Source: Poecilobothrus nobilitatus (taxonomy: Eukaryota; Arthropoda; Insecta; Diptera; Dolichopodidae). Taken from it: 64,000 bases of DNA. The stretch's first letter is position 1. Every line of letters begins with the position of its first letter. The notes below the pieces were generated by a model. That model saw only the letters and a list, made by a program, of their open reading frames with translations, was not told the DNA's origin and searched no databases. Shown piece after piece: positions 21,859 through 31,295 of the stretch. The DNA lies in contig OX352772.1 of assembly GCA_947095535.1 (NCBI GenBank), forward strand, positions 181,549,429 through 181,613,428. The letters run 5' to 3'. Both the position numbers and the translations under genes were made by a program.

Positions 21859-22912
21859 TATTTTGTTGTATTTTTATTTCTCCAGTAGGATTCTTTCTGG
21901 TTACATTAATGCCCAAAATGCTAATTCCGAAATCTTTCATTTCAAATTTGTTAGAAAGATTTTTCTTAATTTTATTCAGCAAGTCTAATTTATTTGATCC
22001 GAGTAACAAATTATCCACGTATACCAAAACAATTATTATATTATTATTTTCTTCTTTTGTGAAAAGGCATTGATGATCTGAGATTTGTTTCATTCCTATT
22101 GAGAAGGGTGTTACAATAATAAAATTTCCAGAATTGGTTTTAATCATAATATTTACCTTGTCTTCTGGGTATTTTCTAGGTCTACCACAGCTGTTCTACC
22201 GATTTTTGGACGTCCAAGCTTTCTTAATGACCCTTGTTAGTTTTTCTCACCTTCTAATTCTTGAAGTTTAGGACTTTCTGTGGGTTCTGCATCATTTTCT
22301 TTATTTAAATTTAATTTTAAGTTATCATCATCAGTTCCATCTTTATTTTCGAATGAATTTTATTGAGCACTGCTAAAATATTCCTTATCATCATCATCAT
22401 CTGTATCATCATAGTCTGTTTCTTCTAGGTTTAATAATTCTTCACTTTCTACAGTTTGTAGATTTGAAGTACCTGAAATTGACCAAATATAGGCATTGGT
22501 GTTCGATTTTTCAATAGCTTTCACATCTCTTCGTTTAATTATAGATCTTTTTCCATCCCATAATCGGTATCCTTTGAATTGATCTGAGTACCCAACAAAA
22601 ATATATTCTTGTCCTCTTGGATTTAGTTTTGAACCACAATTTGTTCCTTTTTCTAGTGCTATGGCCTTACTACTAAACTTTCTAAAATATTTTACATTTG
22701 GTTTTTGGTTGTTTCAAACTTCATACAGTGTGTTAGTTTCTAATATCCTTGTTGGTGATCTGTTACTAATATATACTGCCGTATTAATAGCTTCGGCCTA
22801 TAAGGTTTCGGCAAATTTCATTCAAGCAGTATGCACCTCGTCATGTCGAGTAAAGTTCGAATCGCTCTTTCAGCCACTCCATTCTGCTGTGGTGAATATT
22901 CTATTGACAATT

Positions 22913-24332
22913 AGCTGCTACTTTCATGGCTAAAAAGCAAGAAAGAGCCGGGTATAGATGGAATACCTTCAGAACTTCTCCAAGCAAACACAGGATATAT
23001 AGCAGAAGTTCTTCAGCCTATCTTGGAAGAAATTTGGAACAACGAAGCCATACCGCAAAGCTGGAAAACAGGAATCTTAAAAAAATAAATTACTGGCTCT
23101 CATAATACACTCCAGAATTGAAGCGCGAATAGAGAACACCCTTCATGAACAACAAGCAGGTTGAGCAGCGCAGCTGTACAGATCACTTAGAAAGCAGCAC
23201 AGCTGTACAGATCACTCAAATACATTGCGTCTGATAATCGAACAATCAGCAGAATGGAAATCACCACTCTACATAACATTCGTGGACTTTGAAAGAGCAT
23301 TCGATAAAATAAAACACAGGGCGATCTGGAAGGCTCTCAGAAGAAGGAATATACCACCAAAAATCACAAATACCATTCAAAATATGTACACCAACGCCGA
23401 GTCCAGGGTTCTCCACAATGGAAATCTTAGCGATCCGATAAGCCTCAAGGCTGGAATCAAACAAGGATGTCCACTTTCCCCAATCCTTTTCAACATCGTT
23501 CTCGACGACGTATTGGAAGAGTCACTAATACACCAAACAGGAATCAATTGGACCCTTACATCTCGCCTAGAGGACCTCGAATATGCTGATGACATTGCTC
23601 TACTTGCACATACACACAGGAATATGCAACAAAAACTAAATTCCCTAAACACAAAAGCACATAAAGTAGGACTCAATATAAATATTGCAAAAACAAAGTC
23701 CCTGAGATTGAATGCCATCAATTCCAATCCACTAGCAATAAACAACACATAAATAGAGGATGTGACAAGTTTCAACTACCTTGGCAGTATTCTTACCGCA
23801 AACGGAGGAGCAGAAGAAGACATTGAGAATTGAATAAAATTAGCAAAGATGGCATTCGGGAGACTTTGGCCAATATATGAAGCCTGTGTGAAACCGTTTC
23901 TGCTCTACGGCAGTGAAACCTGGTTAATTTAAAACTCTTCAACAAATAAATTACAAGTATTTGAAAATCAATGCCTCCGAACAATTCAAAATATAAGATG
24001 GCCTAGAAGAATATCAAATGAGGACCTACTAACTATCTCTAGACAAGAAACCATACTCTGTCAAATCAAGAACAAGAAATGGAGATGGATAGGTGACACA
24101 CTTCGGAGAGCGCCAGAGAATATTGCACGCCAGGCGCTTGACTGGAATCCACAGGGAAAAAGAAGTGTGGGTAGACCTAAAAAAACATGGAGAAGGTCTG
24201 TGGCTGAGGAAATTGATAATAGCGGTAAAATATGGGCAGAAATCAAACATTTGGCCCACAATCGAGTGCGATATAGAAGCTTTGTGGAAGCCCTATGCTC
24301 CCCCAGGGGGTAAAACAAGATAAAAAAAAAAA
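22913..24332 (+). mobile_element. RTE-like LINE inserted in Copia 2
   Basis: 5'-truncated LINE bounded by Copia sequence that reads GACAATTGCCTGCTTC without interruption in copy 1. It starts inside RT fingers (GIDGIPSELLQANTG) and ends with an A-rich tail at 24322-24332. The C-terminal region (RWIGDTLRRAPENIARQALD, then WNPQGKRSVGRPKKTWRRSV, then LAHNRVRYRSFVEALCSP) is typical of RTE-type endonuclease-RT proteins. Short AATT flanks may be the target duplication. Confidence 0.82.
22940..24320 (+). pseudogene. RTE-like reverse transcriptase
   Basis: The longest open part is 23225-23752 (175 aa). It contains YITFVDFERAFDKIKHRAIW with the first catalytic Asp, GIKQGCPLSPILFNIVLDDV, and LEYADDIALLAHTHRN with an intact YADD box. 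A TAA follows at 23752, and more stops are read near 23832 and 23930. The same protein continues to 24310 with the thumb and RTE-type C-terminus. All polymerase catalytic residues are present, so this is the youngest-looking RT in the window, although nonsense codons and the missing endonuclease make it inactive. A small duplication (ACAGCTGTACAGATCACT near 23170 and 23200) sits just upstream. Confidence 0.85.
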
Positions 24333-26520
24333 TTTGCCTGCTTCTTAATACCTTCACTTTTCAAATATTCATTAAATTCTCTTGAAACATCCTCTTTGGC
24401 ACTTCTGAAACATTTTATTTTTCCTGTTGCACGTTCTATTTGTTTTTGAAAATTTTTAAACACATTTAAAACTTCACTTCTGTATTTGAGAAAGTATACT
24501 GACATATATCTTGATTTCACATCAATGAAGGATACAAAATATTTAGCATCTCCAAGAGAAGTTGTCCTAAATGGTCCGCATGTATCTGAATTATTAACAT
24601 CTAAAATATCGTATTCACTTGTATTAGATGTCTTATACGACAATTCTGTTATTTTAAATTTTTGCAAACTAGATGTTGATTTAAATTCACAATCTAAACC
24701 TTTAACAAGATCTTTTCTTTCCAACTTAACTAAATCGCCAACATTTAAATGGCGGAACCTTTCATGCCAATGTATAAGATTATTTGGATGAGTTTGCTTA
24801 GAAACATACGCAAATTCATTTTTAAAATTTATATAATACAAATTTTCACATTTTATTGCCCTTAAAATTTCAAAACCATTTTTATCTATTATTTTAGCAT
24901 AATTTTCTGCAAAATTAATTTTTAAACCATAATTTGTAATTTTATTTACTGATAATAAATTAAATAAATTATTTTGGTACATGTAAAACATTATGTAAAG
25001 TAATTTCATTCGTATCAGATAATATTAATTTAACCTTGCCGCAACCATAAAATTTATTTTTTTCATTTCCAGCTGCTTCAACATTTGATGGCGTCATATA
25101 TATCCATTCGGTAAAAAGATTATAGTCATTACACATGTGACTACTTGCATCGCTCTCTCAGGCACCAGTTACTGTTTTTTTGTTTTCCAGTTAAACAACA
25201 TCATTTCCTGATCCTCTTTCATTTTCTTTCTTCTTATTGTTTTTTTTTTCGAATAACAGTTAACCGCTATATGACCACGTTTTCCACAAAAGTGACAGCG
25301 CCCATCATTTTTAGTTTCTTTACTTTGATTAAAACTTTTCCGAAAATTTTTCTAGTTAAAATTATTAAATTTTTTATATGATACAAACGCTATGATGATG
25401 CTTCTGATAATTCATCATTTTGTTCAGCGCTACGATTTTCCTCTTCAACAAGTTTTATCTTAAGTATGTTAATATTAGGTAGATCGTCTCTGCTTCCGAT
25501 AGCTGTACTGAAGTTATCATATTGTGGAGGTAACGTATTCAAAAGCATAATTGATAGCAGCTCATCTGAAAGTTCAATTCAACTTTGTTCTAATTGGTCG
25601 ACTAAATCTCGGAATTCGCGTATATGTTCTTGCATAGTTTGTTCTTCTTTTATTTGCATTTGAAAAATTTGTTTGTAAAGCATTACCTTTTTATCTGGTC
25701 CTTTGAATGCATGTACCTTTTTTAATTCAGTTCAAGCTTCAAGTGATGTTTCTGGTTTCTTCAAGTAGCCCAATTGATTTTCTTTAACTCTCAAAATAAT
25801 TGCGACTTTAGCATTTTTAGTTTAATATACTGGCATTTTGGTGATATTTTCTGGTTTCGGTATATCTCCATTAACATATGCCCACAGATCGTTACAGATT
25901 AGAATATTTTTAATCTGAATGTGCCACGTTTTATAATTAACATAATCCAATTTTTCGATATGAAAATTTCCGAAATTCATATTTTGTATATATATTTCTA
26001 CCTCAGAAATTTTATAAAATTTTTTTTTTTATATTTACTTTAAAGTAGGTAACCCTACAATTTGGGATGAGAAAAAATAAAACCATATCGCACGACATGC
26101 TGACCTAAAGTTTGATTGATGGGTTTAATGTAGGTGATGCTTGGTTATTAGGTCAAGAACTTGTTTTGATTGTTTTGGTCTTGGTTTTGGTTTCAAATTA
26201 GGTTGTATGTGTGGGTTGTTAACTTATAAGTTGCAAATAGTTTTATAGTACGAAAAGAAGGTTGTTGATATTATGTAAGTTGTCAGACAGGGTTAATGAA
26301 CTGAACAATTGATTTTATGTATTTGGTTACTATAAGCCACAAATTTGTTTTGGTTGAGGTTTTAAGTTAGATTGTATGTCTGGGTTGTTAACTTATAAGT
26401 TCCAAATGGTTGTATAGTAGAAAGTCAAGTGTTAAGCAATTTAGAGTAGGTCGGCGCTTAATAAACAAAATTGTATACCTAGTTTAAATACTAGGCGCAC
26501 ATATAAAAGTAGTAAGAAAA

Positions 26521-27300
26521 TTGCTTATGTGAAAATAAAAAACAGAAAAATTTTTTTAATTTTCAAATCTACAGAGCATCTTTAAAATTGAAAAGAAAAC
26601 GAGGAAAAGTGTAGTAGAGTAGACTGCGTCAACTCTGGGATACCCGTATGAACGTAATATATCCTGTTTCTATAAAACTTGATCATCTTTTAAAAACATT
26701 CAGATGTTGTAGTACCGAACTACAGAGATATATTTATGTAAATTGTGGAGTTGTATGACAGCTACCCGAATCTATTGCGCGTAGCTTCATTAAGTTCCAA
26801 AAGGTGCAAGAAGCCTGAACCGGCTGCTCTGGACCATCAAATTTTACAAAAGTTGTTGGCCTGTAACTCGACACCTCTTTACTAAATTTCAGGTTCCTAG
26901 CTTCAATAGACACTGAGTTATTCTCATTTAAACGGATAAGTTGTATGGCAGCTACCCGAACCCGGCGCACCACCACAACCAAATCTTACGGAAGTTGTTG
27001 CCATAAAACTTGATCATCATTTGCAAAATTTCAGAAACCTAGCTTGAATAGATACTGATTTATTTATATATAAAGATAGAAGTTGTATGGCAGCTACTCG
27101 AACCCGCCGACCGAAAATGTTGGATTTAAATAAATAAATAAAATATATTGGTTGGATAAAATTTCAGCCTCCTAGCTGCTTTATTTTCGATTCGTAGCTG
27201 ATCCATACCTTTGACACTATATCTAGCTCGACTCCTTTAAGGTGTCACAAACGTAATGGCAAATTTATTATACCCTTGAACATAGTTCATACGGGTATAA
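26521..27300. mobile_element. Second fly-type interspersed repeat with ~190-bp internal repeats
   Basis: Starts near 26640 with GGATACCCGTATGAAC and ends near 27297 with GTTCATACGGGTATAAA, which are inverted with respect to each other. Three internal units contain GTTGTATGGCAGCTACCCGAA (26751, 26940, 27081). Similar TATGGCAGCTA units are common in fly genomic repeats. There is no coding capacity; the minus ORF at 26982-26734 merely crosses the repeats. Bases 26521-26640 are unassigned AT-rich sequence. Confidence 0.65.
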
Positions 27301-27900
27301 AAATGTTGCATTTAAAGGAAATGAAAATAAAAACTTATTCTTTATAATAGCAAATGTACTTATCTACCTTTCTTTAAAAATGTGTAGAGTAAAAAAAAAA
27401 AGTAAGACTTAAAATAAATTTTTTTAACATTTTAGTTTTAAAAGAAAAAGAATTACGCATCTTTAAAACTGAAAAGAAAAAGTGTAATCCTGTTTTTGTT
27501 TTCTTTTTGTTAGCACGAAGAAAAAAAGTAAAGATATAGATTGTTTTTTTGCTTACATAAAAATGTGGTCTCTTCTGAATAGATACATATTTGCATTTTT
27601 CTACTTTAAGAATTTATAGAAGAAAAGAGAAAAGGAAAGTCATTAATTAACTGACTGCATGCCGTATAAGATAATTTTTTTTTATTTTTAAGTAAGAATG
27701 TTCAAAAAATATGAATAAAAAGAAAAATATGGGACTCATTAAACTAAACATATACTCTTTACTCTTGATATGCATTTATGTTTATTTTTGTTGTTTTTGT
27801 ATGGAATAATAAATATTTCAAAGATTAGGTTAAGTGATTTTGGTATCTATTTTGAAAACATAAGGTAAAAATAAAAGACATTTATTTTTATGTTTAAAAT
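27301..27900. other. AT-rich sequence with no recognisable feature
   Basis: Bases between the fly-type repeat and the PPP1R15-like ORF are AT-rich and contain no ORF or repeat that I can name. Confidence 0.5.
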
Positions 27901-27902
27901 CT

Positions 27903-27908
27903 TTTATT
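27903..27908 (-). promoter_or_regulatory. Polyadenylation signal AATAAA downstream of the PPP1R15-like ORF
   Basis: AATAAA on the minus strand, 13 nt past the ORF's TAA. Correct placement suggests, but does not prove, a real transcript end. Confidence 0.5.
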
Positions 27909-27921
27909 ATTATATTTCTAT

Positions 27922-28131
27922 TTAAATTTGTTTACGATGATCAGATGTTAAAATTGCAAAAATAGTGAGACCAACTTTTTCTATATGTCTTTGAAATTTA
28001 CTGCTATCATGTGCGTATTCGTCCCAATGACCTTTCCTTGCTGATCTGTAAGCATAATCCCATACATGCATAACATGAATTTCTTGTTTAATGTTGAAGT
28101 GAACTTTTCTAGTTTTGTTATTTAAATTCAT
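27922..28131 (-). CDS. PPP1R15/GADD34-like short protein (PP1-binding core only)
   Basis: An ORF of 69 codons from the first ATG (28131); the frame is open 10 codons further upstream to a TAA at 28161-28159. It shows the whole conserved C-terminal core of PPP1R15 proteins: a basic KVHF at residues 9-12, which fits the RVxF docking motif for protein phosphatase 1, then VMHVWDYAYRSARKGHWDEY, then HDSSKFQRHIEKVG and DHRKQI before the stop. In PPP1R15 this core holds PP1 and helps direct it to phosphorylated eIF2alpha, restoring translation under stress. Host family members are normally several hundred residues long. This ORF is core only, the size of the minimal homologues carried by some large DNA viruses. 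It could also be the last exon of a host gene or a retrocopy. It lies next to Polinton remains. Confidence 0.65.
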   Translation of the reverse strand: MNLNNKTRKVHFNIKQEIHVMHVWDYAYRSARKGHWDEYAHDSSKFQRHIEKVGLTIFAILTSDHRKQI

Positions 28132-28212
28132 ATCGTGCAAGTATGAAAATTGAAAGTCTTAATCTAACATTTTTTGCTTTAAAAGATACATATATACATT
28201 AAACAATTTTTA

Positions 28213-28660
28213 TTACACAATAACAACAGCACATCTGAAATTGTTGTTTGATAAGTGTATAGGGCAATTTGATTTAAAGTTATCAATCTTTTGCAATGAC
28301 GGCAAGTTTCTGCTTAGATCTTCTCTTTTCACTGTCAATGTACTTTTAAAGAAAAATTTTTTTTTGTTCTCCTTTAACATAAATTTTTTCAGCTGACTCT
28401 AAATAGTGTTTTGATATACATTTTACATCTAAATATTCAACTAAACCGTTATTCCATTTAAGTCCATATATTTTACTTTCGCAATACTGGTTATTATATT
28501 TTATATCCTGAATAAGTTCTTCTGTGGGGTACGGTGCTTTGAAGTGATACACAGTTGCAATCAAACTTCCTTTTTCTAGTATGGCTAATTTTTTTAGGAA
28601 ATATTGCTTTTCATTTGCTTGTAAAAATTGTAGGTCAACTATGGGAACTTGTTTAACCAT
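28213..28660 (-). pseudogene. Unknown-function insect protein (possible DEDD-like exonuclease fold), one frameshift
   Basis: ATG at 28660 opens 104 codons to 28346: VPIVDLQFLQANEKQYFLKK, then KLAILEKG, then IYGLKWNNGLVEYLD, then IYVKGEQKK. In a long A/T homopolymer near 28355-28370 a one-base shift moves to a frame that continues to a TAA at 28213. That frame reads NLPSLQKIDNF, then SNCPIHLSNNNFRCAVVIV, with a Cys/His pattern at the end. The overall pattern (a D-x-Q start, YGLKW, YVKGxEK, then Cys and His residues) recalls a multicopy family of uncharacterised insect proteins that I associate with an exonuclease-like fold; that link is from memory and tentative. It is adjacent to the PPP1R15-like ORF on the same strand and may be cargo of the same mobile element. 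Confidence 0.45.
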
Positions 28661-28758
28661 GTCGAAGGTTTAAGAAGGTTTAAGAATATAGAATAACTAA
28701 ATTTACATTTAACACTAGTACCACTAATCCAGATTTTAATGATAATTGAAAACCATTG

Positions 28759-29026
28759 TTAATTATTATCGATGATATGATTTTAAATTCTCATGATAAG
28801 TGTGTCTGTGATTTATTTACTAGAGGATCACATCATAGAAATTTATCCGTAATATTTGTAACACAAAATGTTTTTGTCACAAAACGAACTGTAAAATTTA
28901 GCACTTTTCAAAAATCCAAGAGATAAATCGCAGATATCTAGTTTATTCAGAGTTCTAGTTGAACTGTTAAACAGTGCGGATGTATATCTTATAAAAAATA
29001 ATTATTATCAGTTGAGATTTATATAA
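28759..29026 (+). pseudogene. Polinton/Maverick packaging ATPase (FtsK/HerA, A32-like), C-terminal part
   Basis: Bases 28759-28930 read LIIIDDMILNSHDKCVCDLF, then TRGSHHRNLSVIFVTQNVF. After one frameshift, 28918-29026 reads LALFKNPRDKSQISSLFRVL and ends at a TAA. This matches the Walker B (hhhhDD) and sensor (SVIFxxQN) region and the LFKNPRDxSQ block of the Polinton genome-packaging ATPase, an FtsK/HerA-type enzyme that pumps DNA into capsids. The Walker A half is missing, because the minus-strand gene at 28660 begins where it should be. LINE-A copy 3 starts immediately downstream. Confidence 0.78.
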
Positions 29027-29105
29027 AAAACAATAAAAAAAAATAAAACAAAAAAAGAAACCAAGAACAAGAAAAACATTTCAATTAATTAATTAAGATT
29101 GTGCA

Positions 29106-29837
29106 ATGGCGTTGTGCTATAAGTGCAAAAGTAAAATTAAAGGTGAAACGGGTATTATATGTGCCGGAGTATTTAAAAAAACATTTCATGAACAATTAAA
29201 GTGTTCTGGGCTGGATCAGTCATTCATTAACATTGTGTATACAAACAAGAATATTAAATTCATCTGGGGGCCTTGGTGGCCTAGTGGGTAAGAGAGTAAA
29301 AAATACGCTGTAGACACCGAGGGAGTGTGGGTTCGAATCCCACACACCTCGTAATAGTTATTCCCTCTTACGACATTTACAGCCAAGCCTGAACAGGAAA
29401 GGCTGTATAAATTTCCTGTCCACATTTATGTGGCAGAGAAATCCATTAAAAAAAAAAAATTCATCTGTGAAGACTGCGTATTGTATATTCAAAACGTGAA
29501 TCTAGTTTTACAAAATATGGAGAGTGCAGTAACAAAAAATAATCAACATCTTAAGGAATATGAAAATGAATTTGAAGAAGCAATTAAAAAAAAAGAGACA
29601 GAAATTATAAATCTACTGAGAGCTATTGAAACGAGTTATATGAAAAGATTGGAAGAAATTAAAATAGAGCAACAAACGGAATTACTTAAAATGGAAAAAT
29701 TTACTGAAGCTTTCAAAACCCAAAGCGATAAGGTAAATGAAACGATTTTGAGTGCAACGAAAAAAAATGATAAGGTTTGCAAAAAAATTAATACAGTTGT
29801 TAACGAAAAAAATAAAAATATGGGTCAAACAGTATAA
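29106..29837 (+). pseudogene. LINE-A copy 3 ORF1 N-terminus: PHD-like finger and coiled coil, split by a SINE
   Basis: ATG 29106 opens MALCYKCKSKIKGETGIICA, then FHEQLKCSGL; after the SINE the reading resumes with FICEDCVLYI. Together these give a C-x2-C ... C ... H ... C ... C-x2-C PHD-like zinc finger of the sort found at the start of some insect LINE ORF1 proteins. Bases 29490-29837 then encode about 115 residues rich in Glu, Lys, Leu and Ile (EFEEAIKKKETEIINLLRAI), a predicted coiled coil likely to trimerise or oligomerise ORF1, ending at TAA 29837. The split explains why the first ORF stops at 29291. Confidence 0.72.
29267..29456 (+). mobile_element. tRNA-derived SINE with perfect 11-bp target duplication
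   Basis: A 190-bp insertion between exact duplicates of AAATTCATCTG (29256-29266 and 29457-29467). It carries RNA polymerase III promoter elements: an A box TGGCCTAGTGG at 29277-29287 and a B box GGTTCGAATCC at 29330-29340. It ends in a run of A residues. The head resembles a tRNA gene (TGGCCTAGTGGG ... GGGTTCGAATCCCAC), followed by about 100 bp of unrelated body. Removing it restores the LINE-A ORF1 reading frame (FI-CEDC). Copy 4 starts downstream of this point, so presence or absence cannot be compared there. Confidence 0.9.
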
Positions 29838-29863
29838 TTTGCTGATATGGTAAAAATACAAAA

Positions 29864-29975
29864 AAATGTGAAATGACAATGATTATTTAATTATTGTCAT
29901 TTTACATTTTTTGTGTCATTTCATATTTTTTGTGTCATTTCACAATAATTATTGTCATTTCACATTAATTGTGAA
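29864..29975. repeat. Palindromic/tandem insertion in LINE-A ORF1
   Basis: GTGAAATGACAAT is followed 10 bp later by a nearly complementary ATTGTCATTTTACAT. Three further TGTCATTTCA(C/T) units follow up to 29970. The block separates the coiled-coil reading frame from the RRM-like frame and is identical in copy 4 (34155-34266), so it predates their duplication. It looks like a small MITE or a slippage product. Confidence 0.6.
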
Positions 29976-30372
29976 ACCGAAAAATAAGCAAACAAGTCAA
30001 CAAATAAAAAGTGACTTAAACACGAAGGTCGATCCAAAAAATTTTAAAATTAAAATTATAGAAAATAAAACAAATGGAGCAATTTTAATTGAAAGTGAAA
30101 CAGCTGAAGATCGTGAAAAAATAAAAATTGAATTAGAAAAACAATTTAAAGATAGATACGAAATCAAAAGATCAAGGGACATAAAACCGCAAGTCGAGAT
30201 TATTCATATGAATAATAAATTTGAGGCAACAGAAATTGTTGAGAAACTTAAAAAGCAAAATTGTTTCATGGAAATGAGTGAAATGAAAGTGGTAAAAGGT
30301 ACCTGGGTAAAAAATATAGCAAAAATGATTGAAGTGGATAAGGAAACTTTTCCAAAAATTCTAGCGAATTAA
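29971..30372 (+). pseudogene. LINE-A copy 3 ORF1: RRM-like region
   Basis: The frame from 29971 reads VKPKNKQTSQQIKSDLNTKV, then DPKNFKIKIIENKTNGAILI, then ESETAEDREKIKIELEKQF, then a KPQVEIIHM strand, and ends at TAA 30370-30372. The alternating strand/helix pattern and position upstream of CCHC knuckles fit the degenerate RRM-type domain of jockey-clade ORF1 proteins, which bind element RNA. Homology is inferred from order and pattern, not from a hallmark RNP motif. Confidence 0.6.
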
Positions 30373-30402
30373 TAAGTATGTATAGAATGAGAAAGATGTA
30401 AA

Positions 30403-30657
30403 GTGTTTGACGCCATAAATATACGAAGGTGCTACAAGTGCAAAGGTTTCAACCACAAATCGGCGAACTGTACAAACAAAGAAAAGCGTCACCAAGAAAA
30501 TAAGATCAGTGAATGCAGTAAAGACTATATCAATAAATGTATTAATTGCATAAAATATAATGAAAAATTAAAATTAAATCTGGATGTTAACAACAAAACC
30601 TTTAGTAAGCTGTGTCCTGCGTATCAACACAAATTGGATTTAAAAAAAAAGCTATAG
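30403..30657 (+). pseudogene. LINE-A copy 3 ORF1: CCHC zinc knuckles
   Basis: Reads CYKCKGFNHKSANC, a complete CCHC knuckle. The second knuckle is damaged: copy 2 has ETCLKCHQEHKISEC, while here a short deletion leaves EKRHQENKISEC. A CINC pair and the conserved LCPAYQHKLDLKKK end follow. It serves nucleic-acid binding in ORF1 proteins. The same deletion is present in copy 4. Confidence 0.8.
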
Positions 30658-30677
30658 GATATTAGCAATTAAAGCAA

Positions 30678-31265
30678 GTGGAAATGCTTGACATTAAAAA
30701 TCAAGAAAAGAACCTTATTAATAAAAACAATTATCAGAAAAGTGGTACTACTGACATTGAAGTTGAGAATGATAACTCCAACTTACCAGAAGATACCACT
30801 AATAGCTATTATTCTGATGTAAAAGAAACTATAAATAGTAAAATTGAATATTATAGCACAAAAACTGAAAAGGTTAAAATACACAAAACTGCAACAAATA
30901 CAGAATCAAAAAATATATCGAGCTATATTTCTAAAATATGGACTATGAGAAGCTCAACATCCAAACATCATAATAATATTAACAATAGTAACAAAACTAA
31001 CTATAATAATGATAATAATAACAACAACAAAAATAGTAACAGCAATAATAATAATTTTAGAAATAGCTGCCACAATAATCAAGTTATAATCTCTGAAAAC
31101 CTTAACGATTTTAACATAAAAAACAGCAATAATAATAATGAAAATAATGATAGTAAAAATAATAAATTAAACAGTGAAATAGTAACGGCAATAACAGTAA
31201 CATTAGTAATAGAAGTCATAATAGTCAAATTCAAAAAAACACTAACTAGTGCAAATTCCAAATAA
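30678..31265 (+). pseudogene. LINE-A copy 3 ORF1: Asn-rich linker
   Basis: 195-codon frame. The first about 100 residues are polar and mixed; the rest is dominated by Asn encoded by AAT and AAC (for example NNDNNNNNKNSNSNNNNF) interspersed with Ser and Lys. A one-base loss in this copy shifts the last part into a hydrophobic reading (AITVTLVIEVIIVKF) that is an artefact; copy 2 stays in the Asn frame there. The linker is important because the giant AATAAC array at 40.6 kb looks like an expansion of the same kind of tract. Confidence 0.75.
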
Positions 31266-31295
31266 GCAAACTGGATTAAAGGAGACACAATAAAC

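Larger units (their letters stand above)
21859..25980 (-). mobile_element. Ty1/Copia element 2, split by an RTE-like LINE
   Basis: Minus-strand Copia closely related to copy 1; its upstream block extends to 26521. Gag begins with ATG at 25980 and its CCHC knuckle near 25270 is complete (CHFCGKRGHIAVNC). Pre-integrase and integrase (25009-24340) are open for 238 codons in one frame, better kept than in copy 1 (DAKYFVSFIDVKSRYMSVYF with the catalytic Asp). The LINE at 22913-24332 interrupts the integrase. RT is reduced to 22140-21859 by a deletion of about 500 bp relative to copy 1; it retains IIVLVYVDNLLLGSNKLD and the same YVDN defect. A shared YVDN means that the change predates the duplication. 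Confidence 0.85.

Noticed and set aside
26734..26982. 82-codon minus ORF
   Set aside because: Crosses two units of the fly-type repeat; no protein features.
29267..29345. A functional tRNA gene
   Set aside because: A and B boxes are present, but the block is part of a 190-bp insertion with a target duplication and A tail, and I cannot fold a complete tRNA cloverleaf; a SINE fits better.
30960..31265. Dictyostelium-like origin because of poly-Asn coding
   Set aside because: The Asn tract lies in a LINE ORF1, and the surrounding repeats are of insect/fly type.
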